DNA of 64,000 nt, taken from positions 1,612,001-1,676,000 of the forward strand of contig NZ_CP157456.1 in the NCBI RefSeq assembly GCF_041549525.1, in the 5' to 3' direction. The notes beneath the pieces are model-generated. The model did no database searches. It saw only the letters and a list, made by a program, of their open reading frames with translations, and was not told the DNA's origin. This document shows, in pieces, positions 35,982 through 45,311 of the stretch (positions within the stretch are counted from its first letter, which is position 1; each line of letters begins with the position of its first letter). Origin of the DNA: Paenarthrobacter aurescens. GTDB lineage: Bacteria; Actinomycetota; Actinomycetes; Actinomycetales; Micrococcaceae. The position numbers and the translations under genes are program-made.

Positions 35982-36488
35982 CTAGCGGCGGCTTCCTCGC
36001 GTCTTGTGCCAGTACTCGGCGCTCTGGCTCTCGGTGCCCACGATGTCGTCGGATTTCGGCGTAGCTGGCCACATCTCCAGTATGTAATGATCGATGACTT
36101 CTTCGGAGAATTCTCCATCATGGCCTTCGTCGCGTCCCTTCGCGCTGACCGGCAGCCGGTAGCTGCCGGACGGCACGTGGCCTAGCTCGCCGGTGGTCTC
36201 GTCCGCCCACGAGGAATCACTGTCCAGCTCTGCAGGCTCATCCAGGAGCATGATGCGCACGTCAGAGCCGCCCGATCGCCGGCCGAAGCGGACGTAGATG
36301 GCATCCGGATTGGACGCCGGGCCCAGGCCGTTGACCTGGCCATCGAAGAAGCGTTCAAAGATTCCGTCAAAGCCATAGCCGGACCACAGAAGGTTGAACT
36401 GGCCGTACTCGGTCATGATGACTTGATCGAGCAGTACTCTTTCCACGGACTCAGCATACGAGGGAGCGGCCGGGTTATTCAGCTGCAC
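35982..36488 (-). CDS. Hypothetical acidic protein, immunity-like
   Basis: A soluble, acidic protein of up to 168 residues; the real start may be GTG 36446 or ATG 36416 (MTEYGQFNLL) rather than GTG 36488. The middle reads NPDAIYVRFGRRSGGSDVRI and the C-terminal part GEFSEEVIDHYILEMWPATP. No known family was recognised with confidence. Small acidic cytoplasmic proteins beside ankyrin remnants and a WXG-like hydrolase often turn out to be immunity proteins, which is only a contextual suggestion. Confidence 0.6.
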   Translation of the reverse strand: MQLNNPAAPSYAESVERVLLDQVIMTEYGQFNLLWSGYGFDGIFERFFDGQVNGLGPASNPDAIYVRFGRRSGGSDVRIMLLDEPAELDSDSSWADETTGELGHVPSGSYRLPVSAKGRDEGHDGEFSEEVIDHYILEMWPATPKSDDIVGTESQSAEYWHKTRGSRR

Positions 36489-36714
36489 CGGTGAAGTACT
36501 GCGCGACGTCGTAACTGCCGATCAGCCGCGCCAGCCCCACGGGATTCTGTCCACTTCCGTTGACGCTGTGTGGATCAGCGCCGTGCGATCGGAGGAGCTT
36601 CCATATCTGAGCCGCAAGACAGCGCACGCCGGCAGGATTGCCTAGGGTCTTCTCAGGACTTGTTCCTGGTTCCGGGGATGTGAGTTGCTGAGGGCTCAGT
36701 TGCAGCAAGTTCAC
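36475..36714 (-). pseudogene. Ankyrin-repeat protein remnant
   Basis: The last 45 residues (LLRSHGADPHSVNGSGQNPV, then GLARLIGSYDVAQYF) match the terminal ankyrin repeat of small ankyrin proteins. The preceding residues show no repeat. Only the 3' end of such a gene appears to remain, joined to unrelated sequence upstream. Confidence 0.55.
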
Positions 36715-36877
36715 GCAGCTGGCGGGGGCGGAATGGTTTGATCAAGTATGCGGTGGCTCCGGCTGCGATGCCATGAAGTTCATCATCACGCTCAGCGAAA
36801 GCTGTGATTCTGTCATTGTAGAGGTTGCTTAAGTCGAAACTCATGTCGAGGTTTCCAGATAAAGTAAGGATCGCCAA
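36653..36877 (-). pseudogene. Response-regulator receiver fragment
   Basis: ITAFAERDDELHGIAAGATA then YLIKPFRPRQLREL is the second half of a receiver domain, with the conserved Thr/Ala switch region and the KPF lysine. The phosphorylated Asp and everything before it are missing, and no output domain follows. It overlaps the ankyrin remnant in another frame. Confidence 0.55.
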
Positions 36878-36947
36878 TCAACCGCAGAAATTCCACCCAT
36901 TCCTGTTGCGACATTTCGCAGGAGCCAAAGCTGTGAAAGGGGTCGTG

Positions 36948-37586
36948 ATGGACAGTCCGGTGCTTGACCTACGGCAGCTCCATGACCCCCGCATTCCTGA
37001 CACCAGACTTGAGGTACTCGGGAAACCTGCCGAACGACGCGCCCTACGCTACGCCAACCCTGCACATCGAAACGAGTTCGTGGCCGGCCGGTTGGCCGTA
37101 CTGCACTTTGCGGCGACGCTTGTGGGAGTGGAGTCCCGCCGCCTCGTTCCTGACTTTCACTGTCCGCGGTGCGGCCCCGGCCAGGACCATGGTCGCCCAG
37201 GGTTCATGCTCGACGGCGGCGCCGCGCCTCTGGCGCTCAGTGCATCCCGGGCGTCGGGCTGGGTACTACTGGCCGGCGTCGTGCATGCTCCCGAAGGACT
37301 ACGGCTGGGAGTGGATCTTGAATCGACCGGCAAAGCAACCTTCGAAGGCTTTGACGACATCGCGCTGACCGCAACCGAGAAACGCTTCCTGTCCACCATC
37401 TCGGATCAGGAGCGAGATAGTCAGCGCGCGCGCCTGTGGGCACGCAAAGAGGCATGGCTGAAGATGACGGGGGAGGGCCTGAGGCGCAACCCCGCAGAGC
37501 TGGATGTGCTGGACCTGCCCGGCCTGAGGGATATCACGGAAAGGGCACTGCCTGACGGTTTGGTAGCCGCCTTGGCACTGGGTTAG
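36948..37586 (+). CDS. 4'-phosphopantetheinyl transferase superfamily protein
   Basis: A Sfp-type enzyme that moves the phosphopantetheine arm of CoA onto carrier-protein serines. The signature motifs are present: LGVDLES near residue 122 and RLWARKEAWLKMTGEGL (W-x-x-K-E-A-x-x-K) near 163. CPRCGPGQDHGRP, a Cys-Gly-rich region with H-G-R-P, matches the family's first motif. ATG 36948 is chosen (212 residues, AAAGGGG upstream). It is convergent with the M1 peptidase; their stop codons overlap. The nearby NRPS, whose carrier domain needs this modification, is the likely partner. Confidence 0.88.
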   Translation: MDSPVLDLRQLHDPRIPDTRLEVLGKPAERRALRYANPAHRNEFVAGRLAVLHFAATLVGVESRRLVPDFHCPRCGPGQDHGRPGFMLDGGAAPLALSASRASGWVLLAGVVHAPEGLRLGVDLESTGKATFEGFDDIALTATEKRFLSTISDQERDSQRARLWARKEAWLKMTGEGLRRNPAELDVLDLPGLRDITERALPDGLVAALALG

Positions 37587-38926
37587 CGCGCCGAAGGCAG
37601 GGCCGGCAGCGAAGCTTCGTACAGCCACGGGCGGATAATCGAGGCGCAATCAAAGCCCGGAAGGAACGCGTCCGCAGCTGCGACGAACGATTCCGTGGAG
37701 ACTGAGCCGTGCCGGTTCGTGGCCGTCCAGTGCTGCAGGAATCCGAAGAACGCTTCGTCCCCGGCCGCCATCCGCACAGCGTGAACGGCAAGTGCGCCGC
37801 GCTTGTAGACGCGGTCATCGAACATCAGCTCAGGGCCCGGGTCACCTACCAGCAGGTCCTGCGGCCCGGCGTCGAGCCTTTTCCATGCGGCTGTTGCCCG
37901 CGAGGCAACAGTCATGGTCCTGGATTCCTCGGACCACAACCATTCGGCGTAGCAGGCGAAGCCTTCGTGCAGCCAGATGTCTTTCCAGCTGGTGACCGTC
38001 AGGGAATTACCAAACCACTGGTGGGATAGTTCGTGCGCGATCAAGCGCTGTGAATCCCAGGTATCGCGCATATGGTTCCGGCCAAAGATGGAAACAGTCT
38101 GGGCTTCCAGCGGAATTTCGAGTTCATCCTCAGTAACCACGGAGGTGTAATCGGCGAAGGGGTAGGGGCCGAAGCAGTCCTCGAAAGTACGCATCATGTC
38201 CGGCTGACGTCGCAGGCCTTGAAGGGCGTCAACGGCCGTTTCGGGGGTGACGGCTACGAATTGAGGGACACGGTGGTGGGTGTCGTCCACGTGCAGCGGA
38301 ACCTTGGCGTACCGCCCGATCTGAACAGTGGCCAAATAGGTTGCCATGGGCTCGCTGTTTTCGTAAACCCACGTTTCCCGGCTTGATTTTCGCGAGTGGG
38401 ATACCAGCCTGCCGTTGCACACCGGGCGGTAGTTATCGTCCGTGGTTACCGAGATGAGGAAACTCGACTTGTACCGGGGATGGTCGTTGCAGGGGAACCA
38501 GGACGCCGCGCCGTTTGGCTGGCCGGCCACCAGGACGCCGTCGTTCAGTTCTTCCCACCCCACTTCGCCCCACAGGCCGCGGCGCGGCTGCGGGTTGCCG
38601 TCGTAGCGGATCTCCAAGGAGAACTGCTGGCCGGCCTTGAGCGGGGACACAGGTGTCAGCACGAGGTGTTCTGCCCGGTGACTGAACTTCTGCACCTTCT
38701 TGCCGTCCAGCTGAACCTTGCTCGCCCGCAGTCCTACCAGGTCAAGGACGATCTGGGCCATGGGCTCCAGGACCGTGCATCGCAGGACTGCCTTGCCGAT
38801 CAGCTTGTTGCTGCCCAGCCTGACATCGAGGTCCAACTCGTACCTGTCCACGCGGTAGGCGCTGCTGCCGTGGTTCAAGGCGTAGGGGTCGGCTTCGGTG
38901 AGGTGAGTATTGATTGGAGCGGCCAT
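37583..38926 (-). CDS. M1 family metallo-aminopeptidase
   Basis: A 447-residue gluzincin. HELSHQWFGN with Glu downstream in WLHEGFACYAEW forms the zinc site. The exopeptidase motif usually written GxMEN is replaced by IPLEAQTVS, a form common in actinobacterial M1 members. The C-terminal HEAT-like domain of full-length PepN is absent, as usual for this short class. ATG 38926 (MAAPINTHL) is preferred to the upstream frame that overlaps the NRPS. It begins 11 bp after the NRPS stop, so both probably share a transcript. Confidence 0.88.
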   Translation of the reverse strand: MAAPINTHLTEADPYALNHGSSAYRVDRYELDLDVRLGSNKLIGKAVLRCTVLEPMAQIVLDLVGLRASKVQLDGKKVQKFSHRAEHLVLTPVSPLKAGQQFSLEIRYDGNPQPRRGLWGEVGWEELNDGVLVAGQPNGAASWFPCNDHPRYKSSFLISVTTDDNYRPVCNGRLVSHSRKSSRETWVYENSEPMATYLATVQIGRYAKVPLHVDDTHHRVPQFVAVTPETAVDALQGLRRQPDMMRTFEDCFGPYPFADYTSVVTEDELEIPLEAQTVSIFGRNHMRDTWDSQRLIAHELSHQWFGNSLTVTSWKDIWLHEGFACYAEWLWSEESRTMTVASRATAAWKRLDAGPQDLLVGDPGPELMFDDRVYKRGALAVHAVRMAAGDEAFFGFLQHWTATNRHGSVSTESFVAAADAFLPGFDCASIIRPWLYEASLPALPSAR

Positions 38927-38937
38927 ATCCGTCCAAT

Positions 38938-41900
38938 CTACTTCAGGCGCGGCGCTTGTGCTGACGGACCCACCCAAGGGCTCACGGGGTTGCCCATCCA
39001 GTACGTCCCGGCCGGGACGGTTTCGCCGCGCATGACCAACGACGCCGGCCCCACAGTTCCGCCGTCGCCGATGCTTGCCGCGGGGAGGATGACCCCGTGC
39101 GGGCCCATGGTGGCGCCGTTGCCGAGCGTCACGGTGTCAAGGCTCATGACACGGTCGTGGAAGAGGTGTGTCTGGACTACGCAGCCACGGTTGACGGTGG
39201 AGTTTTCGCCCAGGGTGACGAGGTCGGCTTCGGGGAGCCAGTAGCTCTCGCACCACGTTCCACTGCCGATCTTCGCGCCAAGCCCACGCAGCCACCACAC
39301 CAGGGCAGGGGTACCAGCGGCGGATCGGGCGAACCACGGGGCACTGACCATCTCAATGAAGGTATCCACCACTTCGTTGCGCCAAATGAACGAGCTCCAC
39401 AGCGGATGTTCTCCCGAGCGGATGGTCCCCACCAGAACCCACTTGGCCACAATGGAACTCAGCGCGGCCACGGCTCCTGCTGACAACATCACCACGCCGC
39501 CAAGGACCGCTGCTGCCCAGTAACCCCAGCTGCGCGCGATTCCATCCAGGACCAGCATCACGCTGACGGCTATGGCCACGGTGAGGATGACCGGAATCAG
39601 GCGGCACAGTTCCCACAGTGCCCTGGCGATCTTCAGCTTGAGGGCCGGGCGGAAGGTACGGGTCTGATCAGCATCGACGGCGGTGCGGCGCAACCTGACG
39701 GGCGGACTGCCAAGCCAGGACGTGCCCGACTTCGCTTTGGCCGGGGTGGCCGAGAGGACAGCCACCAGAGAGTTCTTGGGTACGTTCCGCCCGGCGGCCG
39801 TCATGCCGGAGTTGCCCAGGAAGGAACGCTTCCCGATTTTGGCCGGTGCAATTTTCATCCAGCCGCCACCAAGTTCATACGATGCCACCATGGTGTCGTC
39901 CGCAAGGAAGGCGCCGTCGCCGATGGTGGTCATTTTGGGAACGAGGAGCACGGTTGAGGCTTCCACGTTCTTGCCAACCTTGGCCCCGAGGAGACGCAAC
40001 CAGACGGGGGTAAAGAGGCTCGCGTAGACCGGAAACAGGAGATCCCGGGCCATGTCCAGGAGGCGTTCGGTAGCCCAGACCTGCCACCCGATGCGGCTGC
40101 GCACCCGGTAATAGCCCTCTTTCAGACCCAGGCCGAGGAGCCTGGCAAAAATCAGGATCAGTACCAGGTTGCCGAAGAACCACACCAAAGCAGCGAGCGG
40201 AACGGCCAAGGCAATCTGTGGAAGGGCCGTTCCCAGGGACTTGTGGCCCTGGATGAAAGCCAAAACCACCAGTGCGCCTGCAAAGGCAGAGATGTAGGGG
40301 ATGAGGGCCAGCAAAGCTGACGCGCCAGCGAAAGCGGAGAACCAAAGCCGGTCCATGCCCGCGCGGCGGCTGCTTGGTTCAGGCCATTCGTGTTTGGCTT
40401 TTCCGCGGCGTTCTGCCGGTGAGCCGGCCACCAGGTGTCCGGCTTTGACTTTGCCCAGCACAGCGGATCCGGCATCAACGTGGGCCCCCGCACCTATGGT
40501 GGCTCCGGGCATCAGGGTGCTCCGGGCACCCACCACTGCACCGGCTCCCACATGGATCTGGCCAATGTGCACCGAGTCACCGTCCACCCACCAGCCGGAA
40601 AGGTCCACTTCAGGCTCGATGTTCGCTCCGCTGCCCAAGGACAGCAGGCCCGTCACCGGGGGTAAGGAGTGAAGGTGGACGTCCCTGCCGATTTTCGCAC
40701 CGAGGGCGCGCGCGTAGTAGGGGACAAACGGGGCGCTGGCCAGGCCTATGGCACCCGAAAGGTCTTGAATCTGTTCTGCGAGCCACAGCCGCAAGTGCGT
40801 CTTGCCGGACCTGGGGTAGGTTCCTGGTTCAACCCTGCCGAGCAGGATGCGGGCCGCCAGCACCGAGATCGTCATGCGACCCAGAGGGCTGACAAAGACC
40901 AGCCATGACGCAGCGATCCACCACCAGGAGAGAACGGGAGCGGCAGCGAACCCGGCGAAGTCGGCCAGTAGTTTGTTGGCAGCCATAAGGTAGGTCAGCC
41001 AACGCATCCCTACGAGGATGTGGAGCGGCACGCCCATGAGGACCTGGAAGACTTGTGACTTCAAGGCGGTGGGGCGGACGCTGCGCTCTGCAGCGGGGCC
41101 TGGCGCGCCGCCGTCGGGCAGTGATTGCCGGGCGGCGTCAATCAGGGCGCCGATGCGCGGAGTGGCATAGATGTCAGCCACGGTGATGGTGGGGTAGCGG
41201 ACCCGGAGTGCCGACACGAGCTGGGCCGCAGCCAGGGATCCGCCACCATAAGCGAAGAAGTCGGCATCGAGTGAACTGACGGGGCTGCCCAGTACCGATT
41301 CCCACTGCTCCACCACCCACCGGGCGTCATCGGGCAGGTTCAGTGGAGCGTTGCCTGCCTCGGTGGCGCCCGCTCCTGCCAGCGGCCAGGGCAGCGCATG
41401 GCGGTCCACTTTGCCGCTGGTCTTGGTAGGAAGCGAATCCACCACTGTCAGCAGGGGGATCAGAGCAGCCGGCAGGCTCTCGCCCAGAAGTTGGCGGGAA
41501 TCGTCCATGGACAGTTCATAACCGTCAACGGGAGCCAGGTAACCCACCAGGATCTGGTTGCCGGCCGCCGTCGTCTGCACTGCGGCAGCCGCACCTGCGA
41601 CGCCGGGCAAGGACTGCAGCGCTGCATCAACTTCGCCCAGTTCAATCCGACGTCCGCCGAGTTTGACCTGTTCATCGGCCCTGCCCATGAAGATCAGGCC
41701 CTCGGTTTCGAAGCGCACCAGGTCACCCGAGCGGTACGCACGTTCCCATCCGAGCGTTGGCATTGGGGCGTACTTCTCGGCATCCTTGGCGGGATCCAGG
41801 TACCGGGCCAACCCGACTCCGCCGATGATCAGTTCCCCGATCCCGCCTTCGGGAACGGGAACGCCATGTGAATCGACGACGGCGAGGTCCCACCCGTCCA

Positions 41901-42894
41901 GCGGCAAGCCGATCCGTACGGGGCCGGGTCCGCCAAGGGGTGCGGCGCAGGCGACGACGGTCGCCTCGGTGGGTCCATAGGTGTTCCACACTTCACGGCC
42001 ATCCACGGCCAGGCGTTCGGCCAGCTCCGGCGGGCAGGCCTCTCCGCCGAAGATCAGGAGGCGGACGTTTTCCAGTGCTTCCGCGGGCCACAATGCGGCG
42101 AGGGTAGGCACGGTGGAAACCACTGTGATCCCGTGGTTGATGAGCCAGGGCCCCAGGTCCATCCCGGTCCGGACAAGGGCTCGTGGCGCAGGCACCAGGC
42201 AGGCTCCGTGACGCCAGGCCAGCCACATCTCCTCGCAGGAAGCGTCAAAGGCCACCGATAGGCCGGCCAGCACACGGTCCTGGGGACCGATCGGCTCGGG
42301 CTGGAGGAAGATGCGGGCTTCTGCATCAACGAACGCCGCTGAGGAACGGTGCTTGACCGCAACTCCTTTGGGGGTACCGGTGGATCCGGAGGTGAAGATG
42401 ATCCAGGAGTCATCATCCAGCGCGGGGCCTGCCGGTGAGGAAACAGCATCTCTGGCGGGACCGGAAAGCTGGATGTCCAGGCCTGCGGCAATGACGGCAG
42501 CCACCTTGGCTTCACCGAACACCAGACGGGCCCGCTCCTCGGGATCGTCCGCATCCACGGGAACGTAAGCGGAACCGGCCATGAGGATTCCCAGGATGGC
42601 GATGTAGAGCTCGTTGGTGCCCGACGGAATCCGGACACCGATTTTGTCTCCTCGCCCAAGCCCTGATGCGTTCAACTTTGCGGCAAAAGATCGAACCGCC
42701 TTCAGCAGCTCGGTATAGCTCAGTGACTTGTGCCCGTCATCCAAGGCCGAAGCCTCTGGAAAGGAGGCTGCCGTCGCCTCCAGAATGTCCACGAGAGTGC
42801 GTTCGGCAGGGGCCAAAGGGCCACCGGGCAGCTGGGGACGGTACGTCATCAGGGCAGGCGTCGTACCGGCCCCAGCGGAATGTTCTGTGCTCAC
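38938..42894 (-). CDS. Pls/PosA-type non-ribosomal peptide synthetase with membrane and hexapeptide-repeat terminal domain
   Basis: A 1318-residue single-module NRPS. An adenylation domain (residues 20-510) has A3 FTSGSTGTPKGVAVKH, A5 NTYGPTEATV, A7 YRSGDLVRF and A10 PTKTSGKVDR; the carrier Ser is in FFAYGGGSLAAAQL. No condensation or thioesterase domain follows; instead about 700 residues with several membrane spans and left-handed beta-helix hexapeptide repeats (VGAGAVVGARSTLMPGATIG; GNGATMGPHGVILPAASIGD). This architecture and length match epsilon-poly-L-lysine synthetase relatives. The pocket residues, read against GrsA, are D-A-E-S-I-G-T-V-V-K. GTG 42894 is chosen, with GGAAAG upstream. 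Confidence 0.88.
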   Translation of the reverse strand: MSTEHSAGAGTTPALMTYRPQLPGGPLAPAERTLVDILEATAASFPEASALDDGHKSLSYTELLKAVRSFAAKLNASGLGRGDKIGVRIPSGTNELYIAILGILMAGSAYVPVDADDPEERARLVFGEAKVAAVIAAGLDIQLSGPARDAVSSPAGPALDDDSWIIFTSGSTGTPKGVAVKHRSSAAFVDAEARIFLQPEPIGPQDRVLAGLSVAFDASCEEMWLAWRHGACLVPAPRALVRTGMDLGPWLINHGITVVSTVPTLAALWPAEALENVRLLIFGGEACPPELAERLAVDGREVWNTYGPTEATVVACAAPLGGPGPVRIGLPLDGWDLAVVDSHGVPVPEGGIGELIIGGVGLARYLDPAKDAEKYAPMPTLGWERAYRSGDLVRFETEGLIFMGRADEQVKLGGRRIELGEVDAALQSLPGVAGAAAAVQTTAAGNQILVGYLAPVDGYELSMDDSRQLLGESLPAALIPLLTVVDSLPTKTSGKVDRHALPWPLAGAGATEAGNAPLNLPDDARWVVEQWESVLGSPVSSLDADFFAYGGGSLAAAQLVSALRVRYPTITVADIYATPRIGALIDAARQSLPDGGAPGPAAERSVRPTALKSQVFQVLMGVPLHILVGMRWLTYLMAANKLLADFAGFAAAPVLSWWWIAASWLVFVSPLGRMTISVLAARILLGRVEPGTYPRSGKTHLRLWLAEQIQDLSGAIGLASAPFVPYYARALGAKIGRDVHLHSLPPVTGLLSLGSGANIEPEVDLSGWWVDGDSVHIGQIHVGAGAVVGARSTLMPGATIGAGAHVDAGSAVLGKVKAGHLVAGSPAERRGKAKHEWPEPSSRRAGMDRLWFSAFAGASALLALIPYISAFAGALVVLAFIQGHKSLGTALPQIALAVPLAALVWFFGNLVLILIFARLLGLGLKEGYYRVRSRIGWQVWATERLLDMARDLLFPVYASLFTPVWLRLLGAKVGKNVEASTVLLVPKMTTIGDGAFLADDTMVASYELGGGWMKIAPAKIGKRSFLGNSGMTAAGRNVPKNSLVAVLSATPAKAKSGTSWLGSPPVRLRRTAVDADQTRTFRPALKLKIARALWELCRLIPVILTVAIAVSVMLVLDGIARSWGYWAAAVLGGVVMLSAGAVAALSSIVAKWVLVGTIRSGEHPLWSSFIWRNEVVDTFIEMVSAPWFARSAAGTPALVWWLRGLGAKIGSGTWCESYWLPEADLVTLGENSTVNRGCVVQTHLFHDRVMSLDTVTLGNGATMGPHGVILPAASIGDGGTVGPASLVMRGETVPAGTYWMGNPVSPWVGPSAQAPRLK

Positions 42895-43005
42895 GTTGGT
42901 CAGCTTTCCGCAGAAAGATGAACAAAAGGTGTCCGGCGTTTCCTGAAGGTCACGCCGTGTTGACCTGCAGTTCGCTTTTTGCACATGTGGGGTTCACAAG
43001 GCTGA

Positions 43006-43971
43006 TCAGGGAACCAGGAGTACTTTGCCGGTGGTCCGCCGTCCTTCCAGGTCCCGGTGCGCCTGGGCTGCCTCCGCGAGCGGGTAGGTTGCGCCCACCC
43101 TGACAGCCAAAGTGCCGTTGGCGGCGGCATCGAAAATCTCTGCTGAACGCCACCGGCGCTCCTGGGCGTTCTGGACGAAGTGCGCCATGGTGGGCCTGGT
43201 CAGCGTCAGTGAACCGGCGGCGTTCAGACGCTGGGGATCAAATGGCGGTACGGGGCCGGAGGCGGCGCCGAAGAGCACCATGGCGCCTCGGATGCGAAGG
43301 CTTCTAAGGGAATCGTCGAACGTGTCTTTACCCACGCCGTCGTACACCACGTTGACGCCTTCGCCGTCGGTCAGTTCGCGGACCCTGTCAGCGAATCCGT
43401 CATAGCGGAGAACCTCATCGGCGCCGGCCAAGGTAGAGAGATCGGCCTTCTCATCCGAGGAGACCGTGGTGATGACGCGGGCGCCGCGTGCCTTCAGGAG
43501 CTGAGTCAGCAGGAGGCCAACACCACCGGCTCCTGCATGCAGGAGGACGGTGTGGCCCGGCTCTACCCGGAACGATGAGTTCATCAGGTAATGCGCGGTG
43601 ATGCCCTGCAGCGGCAGGGCCGCAGCGGTGTGGTCGTCGACGCCGTCAGGAACCGGAAGTGCCTTGCCCGCCTCCACGAGGGCGTACTCCGCGTAGGTTC
43701 GGCTTCCCTCGGCCGTGGCGACCCGGTCACCCACGGAAAATTCTTCGACACCTTCGCCTACGGCCTCCACCGTGCCAGCGGCCTCAGCGCCCGGGGTGAA
43801 GGGGTATTCCACCTTGTAGGTGCCGCTGCGTTGGTAGGTCTCAATGAAGTTGACCCCGGCAGCTGCGACCTTGATCAACAGCTGGCCGGGGCCAGGCTTC
43901 GGTATTTCCACAGTGGCGTACTCGAGGACCTCAGGTCCTCCGGGCTGCTGTGCAACGATGGCGTGCGTCAT
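43006..43971 (-). CDS. NADPH:quinone oxidoreductase, zinc-independent MDR family
   Basis: A 321-residue medium-chain reductase. MTHAIVAQQPGGPEVLEYAT is the typical QOR opening, and NADPH binding is at LLHAGAGGVGLLLTQLLKARGA. Catalytic-zinc cysteines are absent, as expected for quinone reductases. It probably reduces quinones or electrophiles. It lies 112 bp upstream (in transcription) of the NRPS and on the same strand, so co-transcription is possible but not evident. Confidence 0.92.
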   Translation of the reverse strand: MTHAIVAQQPGGPEVLEYATVEIPKPGPGQLLIKVAAAGVNFIETYQRSGTYKVEYPFTPGAEAAGTVEAVGEGVEEFSVGDRVATAEGSRTYAEYALVEAGKALPVPDGVDDHTAAALPLQGITAHYLMNSSFRVEPGHTVLLHAGAGGVGLLLTQLLKARGARVITTVSSDEKADLSTLAGADEVLRYDGFADRVRELTDGEGVNVVYDGVGKDTFDDSLRSLRIRGAMVLFGAASGPVPPFDPQRLNAAGSLTLTRPTMAHFVQNAQERRWRSAEIFDAAANGTLAVRVGATYPLAEAAQAHRDLEGRRTTGKVLLVP

Positions 43972-44056
43972 GGTGGCTCCTCACTCCGGGGCGGTCCTTC
44001 CGGTGCCCGGTTTCAGAATCCATCCTAGGGAGGTTGGGGCCTCCGGTGTGGAACGC

Positions 44057-45145
44057 CTAACGGCGTCCGTGCGTCGAAGCCACCGGGCAGTCGAAGCCGC
44101 GGCCTGCTGCCAGGCCCACGTCATTGAGGTATCTGACAACGATCCCGTAGGACTGTATCAGCGTGGTTTCCGTGTAGTTAATGGAGTGCTTGGCGCAGAA
44201 CTCGCGCACGATTTTTGTGGCCTTGTACAAGTGGGGGCGGGCCATGTCCGGGAACAGGTGATGCTCCACCTGCCGGTTGAGTCCGCCAAGGAGGAAGTCC
44301 ATGAAAATGCCACCGGAGATGTTCCGCGACGTCAGAATCTGGCGGTTGAGGAAGTCCACGCGGCTGTCCTTGGGGAGGACCGGCATGCCCTTGTGGTTGG
44401 GTGCGAACGAGGCACCCATGTAGAAGCCGTAAACCATGATCTGTACGCCCAGGAAGGCGAACGCCATGCCGATGGGCAGGAACGTGAAAGCCAGGATTGG
44501 GAGGGCGGCAAGCCTGGTGACCAGGATGGGTGTCTCCACCCAGCGGTGACGTACTTTCTGCTTGCCGAAAACAAAGCGAAGGGAGTCAAACTGCAGGCTC
44601 AGGCCCAGGAGCGTCAGGAGCGGGAAGAAGAACCAGCCCTGCTTCTTGGTCAGGAAAGCCAGGCGGCCTTTACGTTCGGCCGCGGCGTCTTCGTAGAACA
44701 CCAAGGCGTTGTTCCTGATGTCCGGGTCCTTGGAGATGACGTTGGGGTGGTTGTGGTGGGCTCCGTGCTTCTGTTCCCACCAGGAGTAACTGATGCCTGC
44801 TACGCCGGTGGCAAGGAGGCGGGCGGACCAGTCATTGGCCCTGCGCGAGGCGAAAATCTGCTTGTGGCCTGCCTCGTGGGCAAGGAAGCTCAGCTGCGTG
44901 CACAGGATGCCTACGGCAGCGGCAATCAGGAGCTGATACCAGGAATCGCCAATGAGGGCGAAGCCCAGCCAAGTGCCCGCCATGAGCAATACCAGGGCCA
45001 CGAAGACCCAGATGTAGAAGCCACTGCGGCGTTCGAGGAGTCCGGCGGATTTCACGCTCTTGAGGAGCTCTGAGTAGCTCTGGACGACGGGGTTGGGTTG
45101 AATTGCGCGAGCTTTGGGGCGCTCAGCGGTGGACGTGGGTGACAT
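44057..45145 (-). CDS. Membrane fatty acid desaturase
   Basis: A 362-residue acyl-lipid or acyl-CoA desaturase with three histidine boxes: HEAGH, HGAHHNHPN and QVEHHLFP, which bind the di-iron centre, and four hydrophobic spans (VFVALVLLMAGTWLGFALIG; LLIAAAVGILCTQLSFL; IPLI-like later segments). The H/QxxHH third box places it with front-end or DesA3-like enzymes. ATG 45145 is used. Divergent from argC over 166 bp. Position specificity cannot be derived. Confidence 0.9.
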   Translation of the reverse strand: MSPTSTAERPKARAIQPNPVVQSYSELLKSVKSAGLLERRSGFYIWVFVALVLLMAGTWLGFALIGDSWYQLLIAAAVGILCTQLSFLAHEAGHKQIFASRRANDWSARLLATGVAGISYSWWEQKHGAHHNHPNVISKDPDIRNNALVFYEDAAAERKGRLAFLTKKQGWFFFPLLTLLGLSLQFDSLRFVFGKQKVRHRWVETPILVTRLAALPILAFTFLPIGMAFAFLGVQIMVYGFYMGASFAPNHKGMPVLPKDSRVDFLNRQILTSRNISGGIFMDFLLGGLNRQVEHHLFPDMARPHLYKATKIVREFCAKHSINYTETTLIQSYGIVVRYLNDVGLAAGRGFDCPVASTHGRR

Positions 45146-45262
45146 AAATGGCCCCGTATCGCTAACGGGCAACGCTGCAGCCGACGTTCGGACTGCACGG
45201 TCTGGATCACCCTTCACTAAGCATACTCGCAATGCACTAAAAAATGAGACACATCACAAAGT

Positions 45263-45293
45263 CATGCATAAATATCGGACAGCATGAATATTC
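45263..45293. promoter_or_regulatory. ARG box candidates upstream of argC
   Basis: CATGCATAAATAT (45263-45275) and CATGAATATTC (45283-45293) are AT-rich, partly palindromic sites of the ArgR-operator type, 20 bp apart and directly overlapping the argC promoter region. Confidence 0.6.
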
Positions 45294-45299
45294 TTGCTG

Positions 45300-45311
45300 T
45301 ACAGTGGACTC
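45300..45311 (+). promoter_or_regulatory. -10 element and likely leaderless start of argC
   Basis: TACAGT at 45300-45305 lies six bases before ATG 45312, with no ribosome-binding site. The ARG boxes end immediately upstream, where bound ArgR would block the polymerase. Confidence 0.5.

Noticed and set aside
31675..36877. Prophage or integrative element
   Set aside because: No integrase, transposase, attachment-site repeat, tRNA target or phage structural gene was seen; the excisionase-like HTH alone is not enough.
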